64,000 nucleotides of DNA from Granulicella sp. L56 (GCF_009765835.1 NZ_LMUS01000004.1:1-64000); one strand, 5' to 3'. Positions 1 through 8,854 are shown, numbered from the stretch's first letter. Translations and numbers: made by a program. The notes: generated by a model from the sequence alone, not told the origin.

Positions 1-66
1 GTCGATGTGCCCAATCGTTCCAATGTTTACGTGCGGCTTTGACCGGTCAAACTTTTCCTTGCCCAT
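1..66 (-). CDS. tuf: Elongation factor Tu, N-terminal fragment (cut by window edge)
   Basis: The 22 codons present read [20 protein letters not shown] followed by ID, the standard start of bacterial EF-Tu, the GTPase that delivers aminoacyl-tRNA to the ribosome. The rest of the gene lies beyond position 1. A GAGGAGA Shine-Dalgarno lies upstream of the ATG, and a GC-rich hairpin (GCCGG/CCGGC arms, around 90-106) sits just ahead of it. Four tRNA genes precede it on the same strand, the familiar tRNA-tufB arrangement, so co-transcription is likely. Confidence 0.95.
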   Translation of the reverse strand, partial: MGKEKFDRSKPHVNIGTIGHID

Positions 67-141
67 GACTACTCGTCTCCTCGTGTTGGCCGGCGTTTGG
101 ACCGGCGGTATAAAAAAATAAGCTGAAAACTAACTCCCCGA

Positions 142-459
142 TCAGTAGTACGCGTACAGCCTGAAAAACTTCTGTCGCAGCTCCGGCGCAACGCGTTCGA
201 GGCTGGCGAGATAGAACTCACGAATCTGGCCCTGGTCGCTGTTGCCTAACCGGCCATACTCCGTTGCGGTGGTCTTGCCCAGGAGCCCCTTGACCAGCAC
301 CGACTGAAAGTCACGCACGCGAACCCCCGAACGCTCGAGGGTCTTCAAAAACGCGGCTACATGTCCCGAAGAAAATGAGGACTCGATGGCCCCCTTCACC
401 ACGCCAAACGGCTCGGGATCGGCGACATGAAGTACAGCCTGCTCATGCAAAGTGCTCAA
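142..459 (-). CDS. Small conserved-looking hypothetical protein between tRNA-Gly and tuf
   Basis: A 105-residue soluble protein with no signal peptide or membrane segment. I do not recognise a family. The start is a TTG preceded by AGGAG at 6-7 nt, which is the best reason to call it real. It is hydrophilic, rich in Ser/Gly/Arg, and ends in an aromatic cluster (FFRLYAYY). It lies in the same direction as the flanking tRNAs and tuf, so it is probably on the tRNA-tuf transcript. A role in tRNA or EF-Tu biology would be guesswork from position alone. Confidence 0.6.
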   Translation of the reverse strand: MSTLHEQAVLHVADPEPFGVVKGAIESSFSSGHVAAFLKTLERSGVRVRDFQSVLVKGLLGKTTATEYGRLGNSDQGQIREFYLASLERVAPELRQKFFRLYAYY

Positions 460-479
460 CGCAATCTCCTACAAACATT

Positions 480-554
480 TGGAGCGGGAGACGGGAATCG
501 AACCCGCGACCAACAGCTTGGAAGGCTGTGACTCTACCACTGAGTTACTCCCGC
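480..554 (-). tRNA. tRNA-Gly (TCC anticodon)
   Basis: The 75-nt sense strand starts GCGGGAGTAACTCAG and ends CTCCCGCTCCA. The seven-base acceptor arms GCGGGAG/CTCCCGC pair fully, the anticodon loop is CTTCCAA (TCC), a GGTTCGA T-loop is present and the 3' CCA is encoded. Third base of the D-stem region reads TAACTC where TAGCTC is commoner. It is part of the tRNA-tuf cluster. Confidence 0.96.
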
Positions 555-599
555 CCTGCTACTGCAAAGTCGTCCATCTTCTGGACTTCTCAAAAATTC

Positions 600-674
<75 letters not shown>

Positions 675-715
675 ATAAAAACCTGAAACAAAAACTTTTC
701 TACCGTAAAACAATT

Positions 716-859
716 TTACCGCGAACGGTAGCGTTCCAACCCGACGCGGAAGGCAAAATAGCCCAATAAAATCCACGTCAGCGACCGGTATTTTCCTGGC
801 TGCATCGTATGCCAGGAAAGTAAGGCCAATACCCCAATGACAGCAAGCGCAATCCACAT
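716..859 (-). CDS. Small two-helix membrane protein (hypothetical)
   Basis: From the ATG at 859 this is a 47-residue protein beginning MWIALAVIGVLALLSWH. It has a hydrophobic helix at about residues 2-16, a short polar turn with a PGKYR motif, a second hydrophobic stretch (LTWILLGYFAFRV) and a basic C-terminus ending RYRSR, which fits a tiny inner-membrane protein. The frame stays open upstream to a TTG at 910, so the start is uncertain; a GTG at 889 is another option. It sits between tRNA-Tyr and tRNA-Thr(GGT), same strand. No function is proposed. Confidence 0.5.
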   Translation of the reverse strand: MWIALAVIGVLALLSWHTMQPGKYRSLTWILLGYFAFRVGLERYRSR

Positions 860-918
860 CCGTCCGCTGCCTGCAGGGCTTAGATCCACAACTCTCCGCT
901 CGTACAACAAAAAACTAG

Positions 919-1005
919 TGGTGCACAGGGGAGGATTCGAACCTCCGTAACTCGAAGAGTGGCAGATTTACAGTCTGCTGCCATTAACCACTCGGCCACC
1001 TGTGC
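919..1005 (-). tRNA. tRNA-Tyr (GTA anticodon)
   Basis: An 87-nt class II tRNA with a long variable arm. Acceptor arms are GCACAGG/CCTGTGC followed by discriminator A and encoded CCA. The anticodon stem GCAGA/TCTGC encloses CTGTAAA, anticodon GTA. It is the second RNA of the tuf-linked cluster. Confidence 0.96.
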
Positions 1006-1201
1006 ACATTCTGCAAAGTCCTCTCTGCCGCACACAGCCCTTATCTCAACCCATCAAGTCCCATGCAACGATCCATATCCCGAATCGTGCGGGTTATCTA
1101 AAACCTTGAAGAAGTCTGAGGAGGCCTGCGTGACCAGAACGGCAAGCAGTACAACCAAATCCGTCTTTCTACCGCTGCTACCTCTCATTGCTGCCTGAAA
1201 C

Positions 1202-1277
1202 TGGAGCTGGCGAAGGGACTTGAACCCCCGACCCTCTGATTACAAATCAGATGCTCTACCAGCTGAGCTACGCCAGC
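1202..1277 (-). tRNA. tRNA-Thr (TGT anticodon)
   Basis: The 76-nt sense strand starts GCTGGCGTAGCTCAGCTGG and ends GCCAGCTCCA, with fully paired acceptor arms GCTGGCG/CGCCAGC and encoded CCA. The loop TTTGTAA between CTGAT/ATCAG gives anticodon TGT. It is the promoter-proximal member of the cluster. Confidence 0.96.
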
Positions 1278-1423
1278 CCAAACAGCCCTGTTTTACCGCT
1301 GTGAATCAGCCCTCTGTAAGCCCAACCGCAGAACGCGCAGCAGTGCCTGCGCAGAGTGCGCCGCAGTCGTAACTTTAGCATAGCCGGAACGTGGTCGCAA
1401 CGTGGCTGCCTCTTGAAAACTCT

Positions 1424-2026
1424 TCAGCCAATTGAAACCCGCTCCCACGGCGGAGGCACCTTCACTGAAGCCATTCCCGCAGCGGTCGCGGCCTGCACGC
1501 CCATGTCCGTGTCCTCGAAGACGAGGCATGACTCGGGCGCGACTCCGAGCCTGCGTGCCGCCATCAAAAACGGCTCGGGATCGGGCTTGCTCTTCTCGTA
1601 ATCCCCGGCACAGACAAGCGTGTCGAACCGGTCCAGAATCCCCAGCGATTCGAGCGAAGCCACCACGGAATCCTTTGTGCTTCCCGACACCACCGCGAAA
1701 GGAATCTTCCCAAATTGATCTTCAATATGCTCCAGCACCTCAGGGACAGCCTTGAGCTGCGAAAGAGCCGCAAAATAAAGCTCCTCCTTGCGCCGGGATA
1801 CATCCTCGATCGGCATCTTCAGCCCATGCCGCTGGTTCAGCGTGGAGATGATCTCCGTTACCGGCATACCGCCCCACGCATAGAAGATCTCTTCCTCAAA
1901 CTCGCAGCCCCATTCGGCAAGGACGTTGCGCCAGGCGACGTAATGAAGCGGCATCGAATCGACAATCGTGCCGTCGCAATCGAACAGATAAGCCTTGAAG
2001 GGGCCAGCCGGTAAGTTCAGTTTCAA
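1424..2026 (-). CDS. HAD-superfamily sugar phosphatase / beta-phosphoglucomutase-like hydrolase
   Basis: A 200-residue cytoplasmic protein with all four HAD motifs: FDCDGT with nucleophile D16 and acid/base D18, VVSGS at about 112-116 (motif II), K147 in SKPDP (motif III), and FEDTD with E171/D172 (motif IV, Mg2+ binding). The helical cap between residues 24 and 90 places it with subclass I enzymes such as beta-phosphoglucomutase and the YqaB-type fructose-1-phosphate phosphatases. The exact substrate cannot be read from sequence. It is a single gene, convergent with nothing obvious and separated from the tRNA cluster by about 150 bp. Confidence 0.88.
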   Translation of the reverse strand: MKLNLPAGPFKAYLFDCDGTIVDSMPLHYVAWRNVLAEWGCEFEEEIFYAWGGMPVTEIISTLNQRHGLKMPIEDVSRRKEELYFAALSQLKAVPEVLEHIEDQFGKIPFAVVSGSTKDSVVASLESLGILDRFDTLVCAGDYEKSKPDPEPFLMAARRLGVAPESCLVFEDTDMGVQAATAAGMASVKVPPPWERVSIG

Positions 2027-2172
2027 AGTCTATTGCCTTTCTCTGCATGACGCTTTGCGATTTCATCGCACTCTCTTCATTTTCTCATCAGGGATCATCA
2101 GGGATATTTGCTCGCCGCTGACGCTAAGGATTAATTTCGGAACTTTTGCAGCGGGTGTCCGTAGGAAGAATC

Positions 2173-2982
2173 ATGATGACAACGCTGCAGACGAAGTCTT
2201 TTCGTATCGGACATTTCCTCGCCATGCTGCTTTTGCTTGCCGCTGCCCCGTTGCATCTCTCAGCCCAATCGCCATCATCGCCTGCTGCGCCGTTGCCCCT
2301 TCGATTTGAAGTCGCCTCGATTCGCCCGCACCCGTTCACCGGCGACGAACCCTCCAATCGCCGCATCCTTCCCGGCGGACGTTTTGTCGCCACCGCAACC
2401 ACAGTCCGCACCCTCATTCGAATCGCCTCCGGTCTCGACGATAACCGTATGTCCGGCGCGCCCGGCTGGATCAACAACGAGACCTTCGACATCAACGCCA
2501 CGATCGCCGATCACGCCGAGGTCAGGACCCCGGAGCAATTTCAGCAACTCATCCTTTCGCTGCTCGAAGACCGCTTTCAGTTCAAATTTCATCGCGAGCA
2601 AAAGGAAGGCCCCGTTTACTGGCTCAAACTCAATAAGCCAGGAAAAACCGGGCCGGCCCTCAAGCCAAGCACACCTGACTCGCAGCCCAACATGAGCACC
2701 AACTTCAACGGCGCAATGGGCGAAATGAAGGCTTCGAAGATGTCCATGGCTGATGTTGCCGCCGCGCTTCGCCGTCAGGCGGGCCGTCCGGTCGAGGACC
2801 ACACCGGCCTCAAAGGCAACTTCGACTTCGAGATCAAATGGTCTCCCGAGGAGATTCCCGACTCCGTCTATCCATCGCTCTTCACCGTTCTGAAGGAACA
2901 ACTCGGCCTCAAACTCCAACCCGCCAAAGGCACTGTCGAAACTCTCGTTATCGACCAGATCGCCCACCCATCCGCCAACTAA
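2173..2982 (+). CDS. TIGR03435-family secreted protein of Acidobacteria
   Basis: About 270 residues. A signal peptide (hydrophobic core FLAMLLLLAAAPLHL, cleavage probably after LSA) leads into FEVASIRPH, the hallmark opening of the TIGR03435 family, which is greatly expanded in soil Acidobacteria and has no established function. Later family features are visible: a GG(R)F segment, LIRIA, GAPGW(I) and a C-terminal segment with the spaced FDFEIKWSPE. Two ATGs in tandem (2173, 2176) follow AGGAAG, so the true start is one of these; an in-frame ATG at 2146 lacks a ribosome-binding site. Confidence 0.85.
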   Translation: MMTTLQTKSFRIGHFLAMLLLLAAAPLHLSAQSPSSPAAPLPLRFEVASIRPHPFTGDEPSNRRILPGGRFVATATTVRTLIRIASGLDDNRMSGAPGWINNETFDINATIADHAEVRTPEQFQQLILSLLEDRFQFKFHREQKEGPVYWLKLNKPGKTGPALKPSTPDSQPNMSTNFNGAMGEMKASKMSMADVAAALRRQAGRPVEDHTGLKGNFDFEIKWSPEEIPDSVYPSLFTVLKEQLGLKLQPAKGTVETLVIDQIAHPSAN

Positions 2983-3065
2983 TCCTCTGCTTCGCAAACG
3001 AACTTCTGCACGAAGGTCATTGAAAACATTGCCGTACGTCCGGGGACAGAGTAGAAACAAAGTGG

Positions 3066-4067
3066 ATGCGCAAATCGACCCGCTACTCGCTTCTTATCGC
3101 GCTCGCGCTTGTAGCCGCGCTGGCCGTCGCCATCTTCCTGCGCAAGGCCGCTCCGCCCGAGGCAGCGCGCCTGCTGCCGGAGTCAGACGCCATCGTCTAC
3201 TTCAACCTCAAGCCTCTGCGGCTGGCGACCCACTTCGACCGCACGACCGTTAACCGCAGCGCTGATTATCAGCACTTCATTGACGCTACTGGCATTGTGC
3301 CAGAGCGCGACCTCGACGACGCTGCCTTCGCGCTGCATCGCATGGACGATCCTGATGGGCCCAATGGATCCGTAGGCTACTCCGAAGTCTTCGAAGGCCG
3401 CTTCGACGGCACCCGACTTGCCAAGTATCTTGCGACCATCGCGACCTCGCAGGAGAGCTACGACGGCCACACCATCTTCACAATCCCGGTAGGCGAGCTC
3501 GACCCCAAAACCCGCACCGCGCGCCAGCTTCGCGTTGCCCAGCTCGACTACGACACCATCGCCGCCTCCAACATGCCCACGACCGAGCAGATCCACTCCA
3601 TCCTCGATCGCCATCGTGCCGCGGCATCGCCCTTCTCTGGTTCATCGTTGCTCTCGGCGCGGTACGGCGATGTGCCTCTGCTGTCGAGCGCATGGGCTAT
3701 CGGCCACATCGGCCTGCCCTTCTCCGAGCGCGGCTATATCTCTGTTCTCGGGTTGCAGCTTCCGTTGCCCGAGGACACCACCTTCGTGGCCAGCCTGCGC
3801 TATGTGGGAACGCTTCATCTGCGTGTCGAGCAGAGCGCCCCAACCGACGCCGATGCCGCCCGCTCCGCCGAAACCCTGACCGGTCTGCTCAATCTCTTCC
3901 GATCGATCCAGCAGGGCCAGCCACGCATCCCCGCCGATGCCTCGCTGCGCACCATGATCGAGTCGCTGAAGATCGAGCAGCACAAGGACCGCACCGTGCT
4001 TACGGGGACTGTCCCTCTCGATCTGCTCAAGCAGCTCACCGCGCCATCTGCCAGTCCTCAGCCATAA
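3066..4067 (+). CDS. Membrane-anchored hypothetical protein
   Basis: 333 residues with an N-terminal transmembrane or uncleaved signal helix (about residues 8-25, LLIALALVAALAVAIFL) and a large periplasmic-type domain starting PPEAARLLPESDAIVYFNLK. The 'LPxDAxVYFNL' opening resembles DUF3352-like proteins, in which a lipidated or membrane-bound domain is repeated, but I cannot assign a family securely. Alternating beta-rich segments and a C-terminal helix (LDLLKQLTAP) are visible. It lies 80 bp after the TIGR03435 gene on the same strand and ends before a strong terminator. Confidence 0.6.
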   Translation: MRKSTRYSLLIALALVAALAVAIFLRKAAPPEAARLLPESDAIVYFNLKPLRLATHFDRTTVNRSADYQHFIDATGIVPERDLDDAAFALHRMDDPDGPNGSVGYSEVFEGRFDGTRLAKYLATIATSQESYDGHTIFTIPVGELDPKTRTARQLRVAQLDYDTIAASNMPTTEQIHSILDRHRAAASPFSGSSLLSARYGDVPLLSSAWAIGHIGLPFSERGYISVLGLQLPLPEDTTFVASLRYVGTLHLRVEQSAPTDADAARSAETLTGLLNLFRSIQQGQPRIPADASLRTMIESLKIEQHKDRTVLTGTVPLDLLKQLTAPSASPQP

Positions 4068-4113
4068 GAGCATCTGGCATGTGGTCAATACTGGTAAACA
4101 GGCTGGCGAATAG

Positions 4114-4148
4114 AAAACAGGCGAGGACTTAGGTCCTCGCCTGTTTTT
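4114..4148. terminator. Bidirectional intrinsic terminator
   Basis: A perfect 15-bp inverted repeat (aaaacaggcgaggac / gtcctcgcctgtttt) around a ttag loop, with an A-run on the left arm and a T-run on the right. It would terminate the plus-strand gene ending at 4067 and, in reverse, the minus-strand M23 peptidase gene ending at 4279. Confidence 0.9.
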
Positions 4149-4278
4149 GACCGATGGCGCGAATCAAGAACAGGTAAAAGCAGGGACAATGGCAAAAGCA
4201 GGTCCTCCGCCTGCGGCGAAGGATGACAAGGATGATTCAGATTGCTTGATTGAAGAGTTTTTAAACAGGATCGGTACG

Positions 4279-5307
4279 CTAGCTGCCTGATGCCGCGTCG
4301 CTGCCAAGGTTGGCCATCGTCACCCGCATATAGCGATGAGGATTGACGGGAGTATTGCGGATCCGCACCTCGTAGTGAAGATTGGAGCCGGTAACCCGGC
4401 CGCTGTGGCCGACATATCCAATCACCTGGCCGCGAATCACTATCTGGCCGACGATCGAAGCGAAGGCCGAGAGATGCGCGTAGCAGGTCTCAACGCCGTG
4501 GCCGTGATCGATGATCACCTCACGTCCGTAGCCGTTCACCATTCCGGCGAGCTTTACTACTCCGTCGGCAGTCGCGTGGACCGGTGTGCCGGTCGGCGCA
4601 GAGATATCAAGGCCCTTATGAAACTCACCTTCGCCGTTGCCCTTGACCGGATCTTCGCGCTCACCAAAGCTGCTTGTAATCGGCCCCATGACCGGCCAAA
4701 GCGAAGGAGCGTAGGAGGCCATCTGGAGGTTGCCAGTGTCTGTCATATCCAGACTGCCCGTCGGGGAATAGTCGGGACTACCCATCACTGTCAGCGCACG
4801 CGTTACTGAGCCGCTCATCGCAGAGTTGCGCAGGGCATAAAAAGATTGCAGAGACTTGTAATACGACTCGTCTGTAAGGCTGTTGCTGGTCTCGGTCAGC
4901 GGAGTCGTCGCAACCGATTCAGTCCCGGACGACTTGTGATGCCGCCCTGCCGTCATCACTATCTTGCTCGTCGATGTCAGCTTGCCTGCGGTCAGGCCAT
5001 AGAGGGCGGAAACTTCGCTCGCCAGCGAACCCAGGGAGGCTGCCTCGATATCCTTATCGTGCGCCGTCTTCTCGAGATGCGCATAGTCTTTTTGCAGGGA
5101 GTTGTGGTCTTGCCGAAGTTGATTGAAGCGCGCTGTCTTAATCAGCATCCGCGAGTACGATCCCGCCATCCCGGTAATCGTAAACATGCCGATCACGGCT
5201 GCCGCCACGAAGATATACGCATAGTGCAGCGGCACCGGAACCTTGTTGAGGCTCCCGTCTTCGCCACGGCTGACGAACATGATGTAGTAGCGCTTTTTAA
5301 GACTCAA
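4279..5307 (-). CDS. M23-family peptidoglycan endopeptidase, membrane-anchored
   Basis: 342 residues. A short cytoplasmic N-terminus (KKRYYIMFVSRGEDGS) precedes a transmembrane helix (about 29-48). A periplasmic coiled-coil region (about 55-110, rich in Leu/Glu/Lys heptads) and a Ser/Thr-rich linker follow, then a C-terminal LytM/M23 domain. Zinc ligands are visible as HKGLD (HxxxD) and LHYEV (the HxH region ends in LHYE). The family cleaves peptide cross-links in peptidoglycan or acts as an activator of amidases. The start is TTG at 5307; ATG at 5280 is an alternative but would remove the conserved N-terminal KKRYY segment. It is transcribed divergently from thiL. Confidence 0.87.
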   Translation of the reverse strand: MSLKKRYYIMFVSRGEDGSLNKVPVPLHYAYIFVAAAVIGMFTITGMAGSYSRMLIKTARFNQLRQDHNSLQKDYAHLEKTAHDKDIEAASLGSLASEVSALYGLTAGKLTSTSKIVMTAGRHHKSSGTESVATTPLTETSNSLTDESYYKSLQSFYALRNSAMSGSVTRALTVMGSPDYSPTGSLDMTDTGNLQMASYAPSLWPVMGPITSSFGEREDPVKGNGEGEFHKGLDISAPTGTPVHATADGVVKLAGMVNGYGREVIIDHGHGVETCYAHLSAFASIVGQIVIRGQVIGYVGHSGRVTGSNLHYEVRIRNTPVNPHRYMRVTMANLGSDAASGS

Positions 5308-5549
5308 TCGACAATCCAGACCCAGATGAATTTGACCACACTACAATTGCCGTTCACAAAGCTTCACTGCTGACAAATTCCACTCAATGATTCAACCAGG
5401 GCAAATGAGCTTTACTAATCGGCATTCAGAAATTGCAGTTTTGGTTCGGGCGTCTTCTACAGCCTAACAAACCACCGGATACCGCACAACTCGGTTTAGC
5501 CACACAATATAACATCGCTATACTGCTTTTCGGCCGTATTTAGAACATC

Positions 5550-6554
5550 ATGAGAGAGTTAGCCCTGATCGAGCAGATTCGCCGTGACTTCGGCACCTCA
5601 CGAAGTCGAGCCGTAGCCCTTGGCATTGGCGACGACTGTGCCATCCTTCGCCCTCCATCTGGGTCCGAAGTCCTTGTTACGACAGATTTTACCCTCGAAG
5701 GGCGACACTTTCGCCGCGATCTGCACTCGCCCGAGTCCATCGGCCACCGCTGCCTTGCGCGTGGTCTCAGCGACCTGGCCGCCATGGGTGCAACTCCGAT
5801 GACCGCCTTTCTCTCGCTCGCCCTGCCTGCTGATCTGGTTTCGACTGCCAAGGGTCGTGCATGGATCACCCGCTTTTTCAAAGGCTTACGGTCCCTTGCC
5901 AGCCAGCACCGCATTACCCTTGCCGGCGGAGACACCGCTCAATCCCCCACGAGCGCCATCCTTGCCGATATCGTTCTCCTCGGCGCTGCACCTGTGGGCA
6001 GATCCCTGCGACGCTCTGGAGCCCGCGTCGGCGACGTGATTTACGTCACCGGAGCACTTGGCGGAGCGGCCGCAGAGCTCTCTTCCATGCTCGCCCGCAA
6101 CGCTGGTCCGGCAAAGAGTTCCAAAACGGGAAATCACCCCCAGACCTTTCCTGAGCCTCGTGTCGCAGTGGGTCAGGCGCTGTTGCGCCGCAAACTGGCG
6201 ACCGCCTGCATCGACATCAGCGATGGCCTCTCAACGGATCTGGCCCACCTCTGCAAAGCCTCCAACGTTACCGCCGAACTCGAACAGGCAGCCATCCCTC
6301 TGCATTTTCTTACTCGCAAGCTACCTTCAGCAGCAGCCCTTAGTGTCGCTTTGCATGGCGGCGAAGATTACGAGCTGCTCTTCTCTGCGCCAGCCTCAGT
6401 CTGTGTCCCTCGCCAACTGGCGGGCGTCCCTATTACCCGCATCGGGCAGTTCACGCGCAAACAGGCCGGGCGCCCACTGATCGCCTTGATTGAACCCAAT
6501 GGCAGCCGCGCTACACTTGAGCCACAGGGATGGGAGCACTTTCCCAGCCGCTAA
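5550..6554 (+). CDS. thiL: Thiamine-monophosphate kinase
   Basis: 334 residues, the usual ThiL length. It phosphorylates thiamine monophosphate to thiamine diphosphate with ATP. Family motifs are present: GIGDDCA near residue 25, TTDFTLEGRHF, GLSDLAAMGATP, AGGDTAQSP and the C-terminal HGGEDYELLF. It is an AIR-synthase-fold enzyme and cytoplasmic. It is the first gene of a plus-strand run (thiL, PLP enzyme, hypothetical), with only 21 bp before the next start. Confidence 0.95.
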   Translation: MRELALIEQIRRDFGTSRSRAVALGIGDDCAILRPPSGSEVLVTTDFTLEGRHFRRDLHSPESIGHRCLARGLSDLAAMGATPMTAFLSLALPADLVSTAKGRAWITRFFKGLRSLASQHRITLAGGDTAQSPTSAILADIVLLGAAPVGRSLRRSGARVGDVIYVTGALGGAAAELSSMLARNAGPAKSSKTGNHPQTFPEPRVAVGQALLRRKLATACIDISDGLSTDLAHLCKASNVTAELEQAAIPLHFLTRKLPSAAALSVALHGGEDYELLFSAPASVCVPRQLAGVPITRIGQFTRKQAGRPLIALIEPNGSRATLEPQGWEHFPSR

Positions 6555-6575
6555 GCCGCATTTACTGCTAAATCT

Positions 6576-7697
6576 ATGCGCGATTCCACCAAAATTATCC
6601 GCTCCGGTCTGACCCCGGCCATCCCCGGAACACCACTCCACTCCGGCCCGGTCTTCGCCGCTCCGTACCACACCCCCGGCGACCCGGCGGACACGGCTTA
6701 CAGCTACGCCCGCTCCCACAACCCCACATGGACGGAGTTGGAACACGCCATCGGCCAGATGGAGTCCGGCCCCGGCTATAGCGCCAACGCGCTCGTCTTC
6801 GCCTCAGGCATGGCCGCCACTACCGCGGTCTTCGGAGCCATTCTGCGTCCCGGCGACGTCGTTGTGATGCCCTCGAACGCCTACTTCGCCGCCCGTGTGC
6901 TGGCGCAGGAGTACTTCGCCAAGATGGGCATCGAGCTTCGCACCGCGCCAACCGCCCGCAATGCGCAGGCCGAGTTGTTGCGGGGTGCAAAGCTGCTTTG
7001 GCTGGAGACCCCCAGCAATCCCACCATGGAGATCTGCGACATCACCGCGCTGTGCGAAGCAGCCCGCAGCGACGGCGTGCTGGTAGCCGTCGACAACACC
7101 ACCGCCACTGCGCTGGGCCAACGGCCGCTCGCGCTCGGTGCAGATTTCTCTGTCGCCTCCGACGCTAAATCCATGACCGGCCACAGCGATCTCCTGCTCG
7201 GCCACGTAGCCACGCGTGACCGCGAACTGCTCGCCAAAATCGACCAGTGGCGCACCCTGACCGGCGGCATCCTCGGCCCCATGGAGGCGTGGCTTGCCCT
7301 GCGCTCCATCGCCACACTTCCCCTGCGGCTGGAACGAAGCTGCGAGAATGCCCAGCGCATCGCGGAGTTTCTGACGACGCGCAAAGAGGTCGAGAGCGTC
7401 TTGTACCCCGGACTGCCTACGCATCCCGGCCACGCTATCGCAGCGAAGCAGATGCGCTACTTTGGTGCGGTCCTCAGCTTCATTCTGCGTGACCGTATGG
7501 CCGCCGAGACCTTCCTCGCAAAGTCGCAGCTACTCACCGAGGCTACCAGCTTCGGCGGCATTACCAGCACCGCCGAGCGCCGCGCCCGCTGGGGAGGCGA
7601 TGCCGTCGCCGAGGGCTTCATCCGCATGAGTGCAGGCTGCGAGGCCGTTGAAGACCTTATCGAAGATATGGCACACGCATTGGACGCGATTCGATGA
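6576..7697 (+). CDS. Cystathionine gamma-lyase/synthase-family PLP enzyme
   Basis: 373 residues of the Cys/Met-metabolism PLP family (fold type I). The PLP lysine lies in SDAKSMTGHSD and the family substrate-loop motifs YSYARSHNPT, ASGMAATTAV, LETPSNPT and VDNTTAT are clear. Such enzymes catalyse gamma- or beta-elimination/replacement on cystathionine, homoserine esters or methionine. The sequence alone does not separate synthase (MetB) from lyase (MccB). Nearby cysM-type sulfur genes (12664-15680) make a sulfur amino-acid role likely. Its stop overlaps the next gene's ATG (ATGA). Confidence 0.9.
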   Translation: MRDSTKIIRSGLTPAIPGTPLHSGPVFAAPYHTPGDPADTAYSYARSHNPTWTELEHAIGQMESGPGYSANALVFASGMAATTAVFGAILRPGDVVVMPSNAYFAARVLAQEYFAKMGIELRTAPTARNAQAELLRGAKLLWLETPSNPTMEICDITALCEAARSDGVLVAVDNTTATALGQRPLALGADFSVASDAKSMTGHSDLLLGHVATRDRELLAKIDQWRTLTGGILGPMEAWLALRSIATLPLRLERSCENAQRIAEFLTTRKEVESVLYPGLPTHPGHAIAAKQMRYFGAVLSFILRDRMAAETFLAKSQLLTEATSFGGITSTAERRARWGGDAVAEGFIRMSAGCEAVEDLIEDMAHALDAIR

Positions 7698-8275
7698 CAC
7701 AGAGCTGGACCGTCGAGATTCTGACGCAACCGCCGATGATCGCGCCAGCTCGCCAGTTCACCTATCCGCAGCAGATTGCGGGTGAAGAAGATGCGCTGGC
7801 CCGGGGCGCGCTGCTACTGATGGTCCGCCCTACCCGCGGCGGAGTCTTTCTTGCCACCTGCGCTCTCGGCTTCACCGACCCATCCATGCCTACAGGCGTC
7901 TTCGCTTGTCCCAACGCGGACGAGCTTTGTGCCGTCGCCGGAGGCTACGCCTACATCGTCGACACGATGCACCCCGAACGCAGCACCCACATCGCGCTCA
8001 AGCCGGTGGTCGAAGTCCGTTCGCTGCCCGAGCAAAACCTGCTCCTCTTCTCCGGCTTCCACACGATCGTCGCCTGGGGCGAACATGGCCACGCATGGCA
8101 GACAGCAAAGCTAAGCTGGGAGGGCCTTCGCATCACGGCCATCGAGGGCAGTATGCTGCACGGCTTCGGCTGGAACCTGATGACCGACAAAGAAGTCGCC
8201 TTCTCCGTCGATCTGCTTACAGGGCAGCATCAGGGTGGGGGTTTTCCTTCGCCGCCGCAAAGGCAAAAAAGCTAA
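7694..8275 (+). CDS. Hypothetical protein, translationally coupled to the PLP enzyme
   Basis: 193 residues, no signal peptide or clear transmembrane helix, beta-rich. It begins in an ATGA overlap with the preceding gene, which supports it as a real co-translated product. Acidobacterial genomes often carry such beta-sandwich-like proteins of unknown function, but I recognise no domain. The last 59 bp overlap the 3' end of the convergent rsmD gene, and its tail (GGGFPSPPQRQKS) is low complexity, so the functional domain probably ends before the overlap. Confidence 0.7.
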   Translation: MTQSWTVEILTQPPMIAPARQFTYPQQIAGEEDALARGALLLMVRPTRGGVFLATCALGFTDPSMPTGVFACPNADELCAVAGGYAYIVDTMHPERSTHIALKPVVEVRSLPEQNLLLFSGFHTIVAWGEHGHAWQTAKLSWEGLRITAIEGSMLHGFGWNLMTDKEVAFSVDLLTGQHQGGGFPSPPQRQKS

Positions 8276-8816
8276 GCGTGGCGTCGCCCTGCTTCACCAG
8301 CCGCGTATGCTCCAGTGCGCCATAGCGCGCGGCCAGCTTCGCTTTTTTGGTATGCTCCACAATCACTAGCGCATCCGGCGCAAGCATCTCGCGCCCGCGA
8401 GCGCTGCCAAGAAAGCTCAACGTCCCCGAATACTCTGCCTCTGCTTCGTACGGCGGATCGAGAAAGACCAGATCGATCTGCTGTGTGAGCTTGCCTAGCT
8501 TCTGCAGCACAGCGCCGACTCCGCGTGGCTCGACCGTGAAGCCGCTACTGATCTTCAGTGCTGTAAGGTTCGCGCGGAGCGAGGCGAGCGCAGGATCGGC
8601 ATTTTCGGCGAACCACACATGGGCCGCGCCACGGCTCAGGGCCTCGATTCCGACTGCACCTGTCCCGGCGTAAAGATCGACGAAGCAGCAGCCTTCGAGC
8701 CGCGGCGAAAGAATATTGAACAAGGTCTCCCGCAATCGGTCACTAGTGGGCCGTGTGTCCAGACCACGCGGAGCGGCCAGGGGACGGGAGCGATAGGTTC
8801 CTGCAATAACGCGCAT
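8217..8816 (-). CDS. rsmD: 16S rRNA (guanine(966)-N2)-methyltransferase
   Basis: About 199 residues starting MRVIAGTYRSR, the canonical RsmD N-terminus. An extended frame to TTG 8846 exists but adds ten non-conserved residues. It has the Rossmann methyltransferase motifs VDLYAGTGAVGIEALSRGA (SAM binding) and the catalytic LDPPYE motif typical of N2-guanine methylation. It modifies G966 of 16S rRNA during 30S assembly. It lies head-to-head with the M50-like gene (about 40 bp apart) and overlaps the 3' end of the convergent upstream gene. Confidence 0.93.
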   Translation of the reverse strand: MRVIAGTYRSRPLAAPRGLDTRPTSDRLRETLFNILSPRLEGCCFVDLYAGTGAVGIEALSRGAAHVWFAENADPALASLRANLTALKISSGFTVEPRGVGAVLQKLGKLTQQIDLVFLDPPYEAEAEYSGTLSFLGSARGREMLAPDALVIVEHTKKAKLAARYGALEHTRLVKQGDATLSFFAFAAAKENPHPDAAL

Positions 8817-8854
8817 CTCCCAATGGTATGACGGCAGCGCATACAATGATAGTT

